NCBI GenBank assembly: GCA_019359675.1
Contig: JAHHGX010000086.1
Coordinates: forward strand, 62,001 to 126,000
Reading direction: 5' to 3'
Length of the DNA: 64,000 nucleotides
Source: Calothrix sp. FI2-JRJ7
Lineage (GTDB): Bacteria; Cyanobacteriota; Cyanobacteriia; Cyanobacteriales; Nostocaceae
The position numbers and the translations under genes were made by a program. Positions 23,557 to 32,427 of the stretch are shown here, piece by piece (positions within the stretch are counted from its first letter, which is position 1; the number at the start of each line of letters is the position of its first letter). The notes beneath the pieces are model-generated. The model ran no database searches, was not told the DNA's origin, and was given only the letters and a program-made list of their open reading frames with translations.

Positions 23557-24485
23557 ATAATAATTTCCTAACTGATTATCTAGCATCTACCCTGCGTCTT
23601 TCGGTTCCCCTTGCTTATGCTGCGATGGGTGGCCTTTTTTCTGAACGTTCGGGTGTTTTAAATATAGGTTTAGAAGGAATGCTGCTAAGTGGCGCCTTTA
23701 CTTCTGCGGCTGCAACTTTTTATAGTGGTAATGTAGCGGTGGGTATTTGCGCTGCATTAATAGCTGGTGGCTTAGTTGGATTAGTTCATGCGTTTTTATG
23801 TGTGGGTTTACGAGTTAATCAACTGGTATCGGGACTGGCTATTAATTTAGTTGCAGGTGGGTTGACTTCGTTTTTAGGGCGCCTCATATTTAGTGGCAGT
23901 ACACAGCGTTTACCAGTAGTAGCCGCAATAAAGATTCCTATTCTCGCTAATATTCCTGTAATTGGTATCTTATTCGAGCAGGATATTCTTGTATATCTAT
24001 TGTTTTTGATTATTGCTCTAACTACATATTTTTTGTTTTACACAAATCCTGGTTTGAACTTACGTGCAGTAGGAGAATATCCGTCCTCTGCTGATACAGC
24101 AGGAATTTCGGTTGCTTTAGTTCGTTATGTTGCTGTAGTTGCAGGTGGATGTCTCGTTGGTTGCGGTGGCGCCTATTTAGCTTTAGTACAAATTAATTAC
24201 TTTACCGAAGGAATGAGTGCGGGTAAAGGATTTATTGCTATCGCATCGTTAATATTTGGTAGATGGCATCCTATTGGTAGTGCTTTGGCTTGCTTGTTGT
24301 TTGGCGCCACGGAAGCTTTACAGTTAAGGATACAAGCGTTGGGTGTAAATATTCCGTATCAATTCTTAACGATGCTACCTTACTTAGTGGCAATGATTGC
24401 TCTTATCGGTGGTATGGGAAAATCTACACCTCCTGCTGCGCTAGGTGTGCCATACGAACGTAACAGTGCAGGTAAAAATATCTAG
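23553..24485 (+). CDS. Nucleoside ABC importer permease 2
   Basis: This 310-residue permease is the second of the heterodimer (YufQ-like). It starts with LRLSVPLAYAAMGGLFSERS and has VLNIGLEGMLLSGAFTSAAA, GLRVNQLVSGLAINLVAGGL and GMSAGKGFIAIASLIFGRWH, all typical of the family. Around eight membrane helices are predicted. It ends the operon; no terminator was recognised in the following 440-base gap. Confidence 0.92.
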   Translation: MNNNFLTDYLASTLRLSVPLAYAAMGGLFSERSGVLNIGLEGMLLSGAFTSAAATFYSGNVAVGICAALIAGGLVGLVHAFLCVGLRVNQLVSGLAINLVAGGLTSFLGRLIFSGSTQRLPVVAAIKIPILANIPVIGILFEQDILVYLLFLIIALTTYFLFYTNPGLNLRAVGEYPSSADTAGISVALVRYVAVVAGGCLVGCGGAYLALVQINYFTEGMSAGKGFIAIASLIFGRWHPIGSALACLLFGATEALQLRIQALGVNIPYQFLTMLPYLVAMIALIGGMGKSTPPAALGVPYERNSAGKNI

Positions 24486-24928
24486 TAAGTTCTGAAATTA
24501 ATTCGCACGTGAATATAATTTATGCTAATATTCCCAATGTGTTGTTAACTAGCTTGGCGCCGTTGAGTCCCGGATCGCGCAGACGCTCTACCTAGTAAAC
24601 AATAAACGAGCCTGTTTGTATCAAGCCGTAGTAAAACCGCTTGAAGCTAGCCTCGTACATCTTGCTGGCAGGGTCATAACGTTGTCAAAGACGTTTGCTT
24701 TCTTGACATACCCCTGTTCTGGTTGGTGACGTATAGCTCTGAGCGTGTATTTATGGATAGGCAGCCATTTGTTTTTGACTTCAAATTAAATAATCATTTT
24801 TTAATACACTCGAACTTGTATGTTGGTGTACTAATTAATGCTGCTTATCAAAGTATTGAAACTCCTAATACAGGGTAGTAGAGACTAGACATGTTTAGTC
24901 TCTACATGTGTCGGGTGGTAATTCCTCA
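24486..24928. other. Gap without recognised gene between importer operon and DUF2294 gene
   Basis: The stretch contains one GGCGCC, a relatively GC-rich segment at about 24540-24730 whose six frames are broken, and the palindromic repeat at 24878. The richer segment could be a decayed gene or an RNA, but nothing recognisable was found on either strand. Confidence 0.3.
24878..24905. repeat. GTAGAGAC palindromic repeat, copy 3 (perfect)
   Basis: GTAGAGACTAGACATGTTTA followed by GTCTCTAC has the same arms as the copy at 12989 but a different central sequence, so the arms rather than the centre define the family. Confidence 0.85.
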
Positions 24929-25315
24929 TTAATTCGTTTTAGGAATTGCACGAGGGTTGCGAACTTCTGGTATCTGTTCCAAAATAGCAATAATCGCAGT
25001 ACGTCCAGACGTTAAACTTGTATAACTCATTAATTCAATAACAGGTTTATTAATAACCTCTTCAATTGTTTCTTGAATAAGAGGTTTAATTATTTTATCT
25101 AAATCTAACCGTACTTTTTCTGCCAATATTTCATTGCCAGAACGTAGAATTGTTTGCTCGGCTAATGTGACAGAATTCTCAATTGTAATCGCCAATTTGG
25201 TATCAAAAAAATGGCAAATTATCTTGCCTATACGCTGTCCAAGTTTCGCATTATATAAGGAACGGATACGGTTTGAAATTTCTCTTTCTAATTGTCCAAT
25301 AGTCGGCTCTTCCAT
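24929..25315 (-). CDS. DUF2294 family protein
   Basis: The protein of about 128 residues from the ATG at 25315 (MEEPTIGQLEREISNRIRSL) matches DUF2294: YNAKLGQRIGKIICHFFDTK, ITIENSVTLAEQTILRSG and the conserved ending GRTAIIAILEQIPEVRNPRA. The family is widespread in cyanobacteria and Firmicutes; its function is unknown. An upstream in-frame ATG at 25339 would add 8 residues (MPKLYWII), which are not typical. Confidence 0.8.
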   Translation of the reverse strand: MEEPTIGQLEREISNRIRSLYNAKLGQRIGKIICHFFDTKLAITIENSVTLAEQTILRSGNEILAEKVRLDLDKIIKPLIQETIEEVINKPVIELMSYTSLTSGRTAIIAILEQIPEVRNPRAIPKTN

Positions 25316-25339
25316 GATAATCCAATACAGTTTCGGCAC

Positions 25340-25671
25340 TTTCTATATATAATATAGAATTGAATAGAATGTGCCGCTTATATTGATTAAAATATTTTAC
25401 TTAAGAGAGATTAAATTATAAGCAGAATGGCAAAATCTCATTGCTAATCATTCTACAGGTATATATAATCGAAATTTGTTTATTTTATAATTAGTCAATA
25501 TGAAAATAATTTTTATTCTTGAAAGAAAAATTTTGTGTTACATCTCTCTTTAAATGAGAACAAAACCTGATTTATTTTCTTGCAAAAGGCTTTCAAATAA
25601 AAAATACCCCAAATAATCTTGTCGGACGGGCAAGGATGCCCATTCCACAAGAGATTTACAGAGGTGTAAGG
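25340..25671. other. AT-rich intergenic region with one repeat
   Basis: Very AT-rich sequence, with a short inverted repeat TCTATATATAATATAGA at 25342-25358 near the start of the DUF2294 gene and the palindromic repeat at 25623 near the end of upp. No open frame or RNA is recognised. Confidence 0.4.
25623..25652. repeat. GGGCATCC/TGCCCG palindromic repeat, copy 5
   Basis: CGGACGGGCAAGGATGCCCA followed by TTCCACAAGAG is the inverted version of the copy at 33804. It lies just downstream of the upp stop codon. Confidence 0.75.
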
Positions 25672-26307
25672 TCACTTTGTTCCAAATAATCTATCTCCTG
25701 CATCTCCTAGCCCAGGTATGATATAACCGAGTTCATCAAGTTTGTCGTCAATCGAAGCTGTATATATCGGTATATCAGGATGTATCGAACAGAAATGTTC
25801 AAGTCCTTCAGGCGCCGCAAGTAAGCAAACAAACTTAATGGAAAGAGGATTTGTAGATTTTAGTCGTTCAACAGCAGCGATGGCAGAATTTCCAGTTGCC
25901 AACATTGGGTCTACGATTAAAACATCGCGCTTATCGATATCATGAGGAACTTTGAAGTAATATTCAACGGGAATTAAACTTTTTGGGTCACGGTATAGAC
26001 CAATATGTCCAACTCGTGCAGAAGGAATTAACTCCAACATCCCATCTAAAATACCTTGTCCTGCACGCTGAATAGCTACTATAACCAGCTTTTTATCGGG
26101 TGCAAGTACAGGCGCCTCCATTTGAGCAATAGGTGTTTGAATTAATTCAGTTTTCAAAGGTAAATCGCGTGTTACCTCGTAAGCAAGTAACAAACTAATT
26201 TCCTTCAACAGAGTGCGAAACTTAACTGTGCTTGTTTCTGCTCTTCGCATCAAAGTCAGTTTATGTTGAATCAAAGGATGATTTATGACCGTAACTTGAT
26301 TTCTCAT
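25672..26307 (-). CDS. upp: Uracil phosphoribosyltransferase (URC6-like)
   Basis: The 211-residue enzyme joins uracil and PRPP to give UMP. Seen are [20 protein letters not shown] at the N-terminus, VIVAIQRAG-type hood region, the PRPP loop [19 protein letters not shown], and the uracil-binding ending [17 protein letters not shown]. The length matches bacterial Upp. It lies 29 bases downstream of a URC4-type gene and in line with a URC1-type gene. In fungi a uracil phosphoribosyltransferase (URC6) is needed for the URC uracil-catabolic route, so here it may serve catabolism as well as salvage. Confidence 0.95.
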   Translation of the reverse strand: MRNQVTVINHPLIQHKLTLMRRAETSTVKFRTLLKEISLLLAYEVTRDLPLKTELIQTPIAQMEAPVLAPDKKLVIVAIQRAGQGILDGMLELIPSARVGHIGLYRDPKSLIPVEYYFKVPHDIDKRDVLIVDPMLATGNSAIAAVERLKSTNPLSIKFVCLLAAPEGLEHFCSIHPDIPIYTASIDDKLDELGYIIPGLGDAGDRLFGTK

Positions 26308-26336
26308 GTTAAAAGTTAGAAGTTAGGAGTTATGAG

Positions 26337-27545
26337 TTAGAATACTGTACCGTCGCTTAAGATTTGAATTGGGGGGACACCATCTGCTCTTTTTTCAGCA
26401 GCTATTTTTCGTCCTGCCGTCCAAGTTCCACCTTGAAGAATTTTCACAAGTGGTAGTTCTTCAGTACTCATGCTTAATTTTTCTCGAACGCAAGCAGCTA
26501 TTTCATCTAATAGCATTACCGTTAAAGCGCGCCATTCTACGATAATTGGGGATTCAACCGAATGGGAAGTGTGTAATATATCTGAGTGTTTGGGACGTAA
26601 TAACTCTAAATCAACACACAATCCACCGTTGCGATATTCAGGTAGTCCTGTTAGTTGGTCTAAACCAGTAATTTGGATACCGAGTTCTTGTAGCGGTTCG
26701 AGCAAAGAGTAAGTAAGCCACTGTGACAGTTTGTGGAATGGCACGAAACCATCATCCGCAACATCAGGATGGCGCCATACATCTCCTAAGTTTACCCCGG
26801 CAATTGACTGGCGCCCCGACCAAATTTCACTCAAACTTGAAAGTACAGCATCAAAAACGGTTGCTGCTTCGATCTTGTTATCATTCACTTTGCCGACTAA
26901 GTAATTAACCAAATTCCCAGGACGGGGATTTTCACCAAAATACTCAGGTAATGCAGTTAAGACTTTGCCTAATTTCTGTAGTAACTGTAATCTCCCAGTT
27001 ACACCAACAAGTGGGTTATCAGGACGTATTTGAAACCCCTGTACTAAATCAGCTTCGGTAAAATCTTGTAATTTTTGAGCATCAACACGCATTTTACTCG
27101 TTTTATCCGACGAGAATGCACCCTGACAAAACATCTGGAAACTCGCTACTGCTAGACCCTCAGAGCGTTTAAAACCCATATTAGTTACAGGTTCGTAATA
27201 ATACCAATTACCCCCGGCGCCTGCATCAAGCAATACACTAATAATTGCCAAATCAAACTTAGCTATTGCCTTTTCGTGTGGTGAAAGTTTCGCAAGCAAA
27301 CTATCCAACTGCTCCAAGCGTGCAATTCCACCTGCTTCAAAATGGCGCCAGCGACTATGAAATGGTATCTGTAAATTAGGATACTCAGACCGTATTACAT
27401 CAATAACATAATCAGCAGCATGGGAAAGTGGCGCCAAATCACAATCAAAATAACGGGAATTACCAGCAACCGTGTTTTGAAAAAGCTGCCCACAACGGGA
27501 GCGAATAGCAACAGGACTTCGTAAATACGTAACTAAATCATTCAT
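26337..27545 (-). CDS. urc4: DUF1688 / URC4 uracil catabolism protein
   Basis: The 402-residue protein is a full-length DUF1688 member, shown by LRSPVAIRSRCGQLF at the N-terminus, HSRWRHFEAGG, LLDAGAGGNWYYYEP, FQMFCQGAFSS and the ending QGGTWTAGRKIAAEKR. DUF1688 is URC4 of Lachancea kluyveri, required for growth on uracil through the URC pathway; the reaction is not established here. It lies between the uracil phosphoribosyltransferase and the URC1-type gene on one strand. A palindromic repeat fills the 99-base gap upstream. Confidence 0.88.
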   Translation of the reverse strand: MNDLVTYLRSPVAIRSRCGQLFQNTVAGNSRYFDCDLAPLSHAADYVIDVIRSEYPNLQIPFHSRWRHFEAGGIARLEQLDSLLAKLSPHEKAIAKFDLAIISVLLDAGAGGNWYYYEPVTNMGFKRSEGLAVASFQMFCQGAFSSDKTSKMRVDAQKLQDFTEADLVQGFQIRPDNPLVGVTGRLQLLQKLGKVLTALPEYFGENPRPGNLVNYLVGKVNDNKIEAATVFDAVLSSLSEIWSGRQSIAGVNLGDVWRHPDVADDGFVPFHKLSQWLTYSLLEPLQELGIQITGLDQLTGLPEYRNGGLCVDLELLRPKHSDILHTSHSVESPIIVEWRALTVMLLDEIAACVREKLSMSTEELPLVKILQGGTWTAGRKIAAEKRADGVPPIQILSDGTVF

Positions 27546-27579
27546 TGGCTTTACTTTTATTTAGATACACCAGATAACC

Positions 27580-27631
27580 GTAGAGACGTGATTAATCCCT
27601 TCGGGAAAACCTCCGGTTTACGCGTCTCTAC
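27580..27631. repeat. GTAGAGAC palindromic repeat, copy 4 (long loop)
   Basis: GTAGAGACGTGATTAATCCC opens the repeat and CGCGTCTCTAC closes it, with an inner TTCGGGAAAACCTCC segment. It separates the URC1 and URC4 genes and may form a hairpin in the shared mRNA. Confidence 0.8.
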
Positions 27632-27644
27632 ACAAACGTGCTAA

Positions 27645-28904
27645 TTACTCAACGAGAGAGCGTCCTTTAATTTCTGATAAACCTGTATCGTCTAGAACTT
27701 CGCCCGTAGTAAAATAACCAGCAGCTTTTTTGGCTTCGATTTCTACGCGCGCATCGTTTGGTATCAAATCTTCAGGAATTGCCACACGCTCGACAATTTC
27801 AATTCCCGATTGCGTGATGGCATTGAATTTCATATTGCTCATTGATACCATGCGGTCAATGCGGGTTACACCTAACCAATGTAAAATATCGGGCATTAAT
27901 TCTTGGAAACGCATATCTTGTACACCCGCTACACACTCGGTTCGGGCAAAATAAGCATCTGCTCTATCACCACCTTCTTGGCGTTTGCGCGCATTGTAAA
28001 CCAAAAATTTTGTGACTTCACCCAGCGCACGTCCTTCTTTACGGCAATAAATTATAATACCGGCACCACCTTCTTGAGCAGTTTGGACGCACACCTCAAT
28101 TCCATGAACCAAATATGGGCGACAAGTACATATATCGGAGCCAAACACGTCTGAACCGTTACATTCGTCATGCACACGAACTGCTACAGGTTTGTTTGGG
28201 TCGGTAATGGCGCCTAGATCACCAACAATATAAACGGTTACGCCCCCAATCGGGGGTAAGAATACTTCTAAGTCAGGACGAGTTACTAATTCGGGAAACA
28301 TTCCTCCTGTTTGCTCAAATAACGCGCGTCGTAAGTCACCTTCACTGATGTTGAAGCGCTTGGCAACACCAGGTAAATACCAAACAGGTTCAATCGCAGC
28401 TTTGGTAACGACTAAATCGCCACCTGTTTTCATAATTTTGCCATCGATTTGCAATCGTCCATTTATAACTGCTTCTTGTAGTTCGGGCATGTTTATATGA
28501 GCTTTTGTAACAGCTATGGTTGGACGAATATCGTACCCCTGTTCATAATATGATGTAAAAACTTCACCAACGATAGCTCCGAATGGGTCGAGAGAAACGA
28601 TTTTTTCGGGGTCACTCCAACTTGGATGCGGGCCAATGTGTTCAACTGGGGAGGTGTTGGTCAAGTCAGCACGGTGGTCTGTTTGAAGGGCGCCGCTTGC
28701 TACTGCTAAAGCGCGGTATATTGCATAACCTCCCGAATGCGTACCAATTACATTTCGATGCGCTTGTTTAGTCAGCGTCGCAATAATTGGACCTCGTTCG
28801 ATAGGAGATTCTGCCCCCCATTGAATAGGTATTGGCTTGGGACCAAAATTACTTGGGTGTGATGTAAGAACAATATGCCTTGAAGAGTTATTCGGATTTG
28901 GCAT
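27645..28904 (-). CDS. urc1: GTP cyclohydrolase II-type protein, URC1 family
   Basis: The 419-residue protein has the GTP cyclohydrolase II core with RVHDECNGSDVFGSDICTCR, which gives the zinc-binding cysteines, IIIYCRKEGRALGEVTKFLV and a RFQELMPDILHWLGV segment. An N-terminal extension of about 150 residues (VLTSHPSNFGPKPIPIQWG, VIGTHSGGYAIYRAL) is typical of the URC1 branch rather than riboflavin RibA. In L. kluyveri URC1 acts in uracil breakdown after ribotide formation. ATG 28904 is chosen; an upstream in-frame start at 29093 would add 63 residues without family similarity. With URC4 and Upp it forms a three-gene set. Confidence 0.88.
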   Translation of the reverse strand: MPNPNNSSRHIVLTSHPSNFGPKPIPIQWGAESPIERGPIIATLTKQAHRNVIGTHSGGYAIYRALAVASGALQTDHRADLTNTSPVEHIGPHPSWSDPEKIVSLDPFGAIVGEVFTSYYEQGYDIRPTIAVTKAHINMPELQEAVINGRLQIDGKIMKTGGDLVVTKAAIEPVWYLPGVAKRFNISEGDLRRALFEQTGGMFPELVTRPDLEVFLPPIGGVTVYIVGDLGAITDPNKPVAVRVHDECNGSDVFGSDICTCRPYLVHGIEVCVQTAQEGGAGIIIYCRKEGRALGEVTKFLVYNARKRQEGGDRADAYFARTECVAGVQDMRFQELMPDILHWLGVTRIDRMVSMSNMKFNAITQSGIEIVERVAIPEDLIPNDARVEIEAKKAAGYFTTGEVLDDTGLSEIKGRSLVE

Positions 28905-29178
28905 TGCTTTATACTTATCAGCTTGCGCGTTAATTAAGATTTGTCTACAACAATAGTTTATTCTTGTTTTTGTCAAATTCAATGGTATGTTTAACCAATC
29001 AATCTTGACGCTCCGCCAAGTGTCTTGCTGCTTAACCGTATTACAGAATACAAAAAAACATGCACGAATTGCGTACTTTGCAATTAGGGGCAAAAATTTA
29101 AGAGTCAGTAAAAAAGTTACTTAAGACTCAATTTTGTGCGAAAGTTTAGAAAAACATCCTACACTCTAGATTAAATTC

Positions 29179-29649
29179 ATGGATTCTTTATTTATCGATT
29201 CATTACTTGAAGACTTGAAAAACCCTTCTGAGTCAGTCCGCGAACATGCAACTCAAAAGTTATGGCGGATTTGGTTTCAACAGAAAGGAATTCATGGGTT
29301 AGAGGTAATTGACCGTAGCCAAAAACTGCTTGATGCGGGCAAAGTCGCAGAAGCTGAGTTGGTATTAAACGAATTAATTCAAAATCAACCTGATTTTGCT
29401 GAAGCTTGGAATCGTCGCGCGTTTCTTTATTACACTACTGGAAAATACCGAGAATCGTTAATTGATTGTCAAAAAGTTATTGATTTAATCCCTGTACACT
29501 TCGGTGCCCTTCATGGTATGGGGTTATGCTATTCTGCTCTCGGTGAGTATCAAAAAGCAATTCAAGCATTTCGACGTGCTGTAGAAATTCAGCCATTTTC
29601 GCTTATAAATCAAAAATTGATTTTAGAATGCATGATGCGTCTAGGTTAA
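29179..29649 (+). CDS. TPR repeat protein
   Basis: The 156-residue protein has a short N-terminal helix pair (LEDLKNPSESVREHATQKLW) and about three tetratricopeptide repeats: LLDAGKVAEAELVLNELIQN, EAWNRRAFLYYTTGKYRESL and ALHGMGLCYSALGEYQKAIQ. It is likely a cytoplasmic protein-protein adaptor. It is divergent to the URC1 gene across a 274-base AT-rich region that holds both promoters. No partner can be named. Confidence 0.82.
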   Translation: MDSLFIDSLLEDLKNPSESVREHATQKLWRIWFQQKGIHGLEVIDRSQKLLDAGKVAEAELVLNELIQNQPDFAEAWNRRAFLYYTTGKYRESLIDCQKVIDLIPVHFGALHGMGLCYSALGEYQKAIQAFRRAVEIQPFSLINQKLILECMMRLG

Positions 29650-29694
29650 ATTACTTATACAGGAACAATCAAATATAAAATTCAAACACTCGTT

Positions 29695-30660
29695 ATGTGG
29701 GTATCAGGGTTCATCCTTAAACGCCGTCGATTTATAAAATATAGTTCGCTGTTTTTAGCAAGCAGTATTATACATGCTTGCAACAATAACGTTTCACAGG
29801 CGCCGTCTTCTAATCAAGCGGCAAAAAACGAGTAGGGAATTACCTTTGGAACAAACTGGTTAGCGCAAGCTGAACATGGAGGATTTTATCAAGCGATTGC
29901 AACGGGAATATATAAAGATTATGGTTTGGATGTCACTATTAAAATGGGTGGCCCTCAAATTGCTAATGGTACATAATTACTATTAGGTGGTGCCGTAGAT
30001 TTTTTCATGGGGCAAGGAGTCGATGCTATCAATGCCATCGCTTTTATGTATTCCAAAAATCACAGTCGCGGCAATTTTTCAAAAAGACCCACAGTGTTTA
30101 ATTGCTCATCCCAATACAGGAGTTAAGACTTTACCCGACCTTAAAGGCAGACCTATATATAAGCGCTGGTGGTAGCATCACTTACTGGCCCCTTCTCAAA
30201 GCCCAGTATAAATTTACTGACGCTCAAAAACGTCCTTATAACTTTAACCCCGCTCCATTTTTATTGGCAGATTATGATTACACAGCATATCCAACCACTA
30301 TTGAAACTAAAAATGAATTAGTACAAAAGAATCCAGATTTAGTAAAGCGTTTCGTCGATGCTTCAATAAAAGGATGGTACAGCTATCTGCAAAATCCAGA
30401 ACCAGGAAATAAACTAATTAAAAAAGACAATCCAGAAATGACCGACGAGCAAATCAAATATGGTTTACAAAAACTTAAAGAATACGGTGTAATAGTTTCT
30501 GGGGATGCTGAAAAATTGGGAATTGGCGCCATGACCGCAGAGCGTTGGCAGTCATTTTTTGACAAAATGGTCAAAGCCGGAGTTTTTAAACCAAACACAA
30601 ATTACAAAGAAGCATTTACCCTACAATTTGTCAATAAAAATGTTCAAGCATTCTTGTAGC
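29695..30660 (+). pseudogene. NMT1/SsuA-type ABC substrate-binding protein, heavily decayed
   Basis: A lipoprotein start (LKRRRFIKYSSLFLASSIIHAC) is followed by TAG at 29833, then GITFGTNWLAQAEHGGFYQA, a TAA at 29974 and LLLGGAVDFFMGQGVDAINA. The frame then shifts near 30050 (PKITVAAIFQKDPQCLIAHP) and again near 30160, where two bases are missing in a TATATA run. The C-terminal part (SAGGSITYWPLLKAQYKFTD to VNKNVQAFL) is open. About 25 residues are lost between NFNPAPF and LLADYDY. Relatives bind thiamine precursors or related pyrimidines. It lies directly upstream of equally broken ATPase and permease genes. Confidence 0.88.
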
Positions 30661-30696
30661 ACAGGCGAGACGCCTGTGCAGTTGCACTGGTATTTA

Positions 30697-30732
30697 TTTA
30701 CTACAAAGACACAAAGGGCACAAAGAAGAGAG
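30697..30732. repeat. ACAAAGACACAAAGGGCACAAAG repeat, copy 2
   Basis: TTTACTACAAAGACACAAAG followed by GGCACAAAGAAGAG is a diverged version of the purine-rich repeat at 14217. Just before it an 8-base inverted repeat (CAGGCGAGACGCCTG, 30662-30676) follows the stop of the binding-protein remnant. Confidence 0.65.
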
Positions 30733-30847
30733 GTTTTCAATCGGCACCAATTCAAGCGAGGATAAATTAAATAGGTCAATATTGATTATCCTTGAGCAAT
30801 GTTAAGATAGCTATAAATAAATTTTGTATAATTGTAACGGTGTGATT

Positions 30848-31057
30848 ATGCCTATCAACTGGCGTGAATACGTTGTAGCTGATTCAAATGTGCTTCGAGG
30901 TAAGCCAAGAATTAAAGGTACTCGGATTCCAGTGAGTTTAATTTTAGGCTATCTTGCTGCGGGCAACATGCATGAGCAAATCCTTCAGGAGTTTCCAGAC
31001 CTGCAACAGGAACACATTGCTGCTTGCCTTGACTATGCGCGTGATTTGGGGCCTTAG
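30848..31057 (+). CDS. DUF433 antitoxin, C-terminus altered by a deletion junction
   Basis: ATG 30848 (MPINWREYVVADSNVLRGKP) opens a DUF433 protein: RIKGTRIPVSLILGYLAAGN and LQQEHIAACLDYARDLG. Family members are HTH antitoxins, usually followed by a PIN-like DUF5615 toxin. Here the frame ends within two codons of the junction with the ABC ATPase remnant, so the last few residues and the toxin are missing. The helix-turn-helix core is intact, and the 69-residue protein may still fold. Confidence 0.75.
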   Translation: MPINWREYVVADSNVLRGKPRIKGTRIPVSLILGYLAAGNMHEQILQEFPDLQQEHIAACLDYARDLGP

Positions 31058-31320
31058 ATGAGATTACTCGTAGCAAGCTTAACACTGAATTACTCGATTT
31101 ATGACATCAACATCGCTGGACAGTACTTTTTGTAACACATAATATCTATGAAGCTGTATATTTATCAAATCGTGTATTAGTAATGGGTAATAGTCCTGGT
31201 CGCGTAGTTGCAGAAATTAACATAGATACACCCTACCCACGCGGTGAATCTTTTAGAACATCCACAGAATATAACAAATATTGTCGCTTAATAAACGAAC
31301 ATCTCCGTAGGTTGGGTTAG
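31048..31320 (+). pseudogene. ABC transporter ATPase (SsuB/ThiZ-type), 3' fragment with TGA
   Basis: The frame begins GALDEITRSKLNTELLDL, the D-loop region after Walker B, then TGA at 31102-31104 where relatives have Trp, and continues HQHRWTVLFVTHNIYEAVYL with the H-loop histidine and VLVMGNSPGRVVAEINID to LRRLG. Walker A and the signature motif are absent. The last codons and stop lie in a dispersed repeat at 31306. It is a deletion remnant with an additional nonsense change. Confidence 0.88.
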
Positions 31321-31343
31321 CTCTTAGCGTAACCCAACACTAC
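31306..31343. repeat. GTAGGTTGGGTTA / TAACCCAAC inverted repeat
   Basis: CGTAGGTTGGGTTAGCTCTTA and GCGTAACCCAACAC form a short palindrome of a type common in cyanobacterial intergenic DNA. It contains the stop of the ATPase remnant. Confidence 0.65.
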
Positions 31344-31372
31344 TCTCAAAATTATTTATATATCCCAATAAA

Positions 31373-32175
31373 ATGAAAAAATTACTAAAAAAATTTTAAC
31401 TGCCGATATATTGGCGCCTATTATCGTAGGTATCTTAGTATTAATAGTATGGGATGTGTTAGTTAAGGTAACAAATACACCTCCGTACATTCTCCCTAGT
31501 CCTGTATTAGTGTTAAAAACCTTAATCAGTGACTGGAATGAGCTTTTCCCGTCGTTACTAATTACACTTCAAATAACTATTGCTGCTTTTATTGCTGCGA
31601 CAATATCTGGTTTATTAATAGCAATATTGTTTACTCAAAGCAAGTGGATTGAAAGAAGTTTATTTCCTTACGCTGTCATTCTTCAAACCACACCTATTGT
31701 CGCTATTGCACCATTAATAATTCTTTGGCTAAAAAATAATACCTTTGCTGCGCTAGTAGTTTGTGCTTGGATTGTCGCATTTTTCTCGATTGTCTCAAAT
31801 ACAACGCTCGGCTTAAAAAGTGCCGATAAGAATTTAATTAATCTATTCCAATTATACAAAGCTTCTCCTTGGCAAACTTTAATATATCTGCGCTTACCCA
31901 GTGCAATGCCTTATTTTTTGGGTAGCTTAAAAATTAGTGGTGGTCTATCATTAATAGGCGCCGTTGTTGCAGAATTTGTTGCAGGTACAGGTGGGCAAGA
32001 GTCTGGTCTAGCTTATCGGATTCTCATTTCTAGCTATAATCTTCAGATACCACGAATGTTTGCTGCGTTGTCTTTGACCACGGGTTTGGGAGTTTTAATA
32101 TTTGTAATTTTAAGTATCATATGTGATTCGATATTAAGTAAATGGCATGAGAGCGCTATACGGCATGAGAATTAG
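31373..32175 (+). pseudogene. ABC transporter permease (SsuC/ThiX-type), N-terminal frameshift
   Basis: ATG 31373 reads MKKLLKKF and stops, because a run of seven A residues at 31387-31393 is one base short; adding one A joins it to ILTADILAPIIVGILVLIVW in the downstream frame. The rest is intact: TNTPPYILPSPVLVLKTL, the EAA-like loop LFQLYKASPWQTLIYLRLPS and GAVVAEFVAGTGGQ. Restart from TTG 31411 would give a nearly full-length permease of 254 residues. Since its ATPase and binding protein are destroyed, it is probably inactive regardless. A sequencing error in the A run is possible. Confidence 0.7.
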
Positions 32176-32185
32176 TGATGGTTAA

Positions 32186-32229
32186 TTCCTAGAGGATAAA
32201 TGTGATATTCAAAATATATCCTCTAGGAA
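32186..32229. repeat. Inverted repeat downstream of the permease
   Basis: TTCCTAGAGGATA and TATCCTCTAGGAA are perfect 13-base inverted arms around an 18-base AT loop. It follows the permease stop by ten bases and could act as a transcription stop or mRNA end structure, although a T-run is lacking. Confidence 0.6.
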
Positions 32230-32427
32230 AATGCTTCTAAAGTAAATATTGTGACTTTATTTATTATAAAAGTACGTATTATTCTCCTCCGGAGACACTC
32301 CGTGAACGCAAAAAAAGCGCTATTTAACAGGATTAATTTGTATGAGTATGATACTTTTTATACAGCTTTATAGTTTGTTCTCTCTGTGCTAAGTTGAGAA
32401 ATATTACGACTTAATACAGATATATAT

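Noticed and set aside
24540-24780. A structured RNA (tmRNA, RNase P or group II intron) in the GC-richer intergenic part
   Set aside because: No tRNA-like end, conserved core or intron domain V pattern was recognised on either strand.
28905-29093. 63-residue N-terminal extension of the URC1 protein
   Set aside because: No family similarity; the conserved start is MPNPNNSS at 28904.
31056-31135. Short frame MRLLVASLTLNY as the start of a DUF5615 toxin following DUF433
   Set aside because: Although the first residues resemble such a toxin, the same bases read as ABC ATPase (LDEITRSKLNTELL) far more convincingly.
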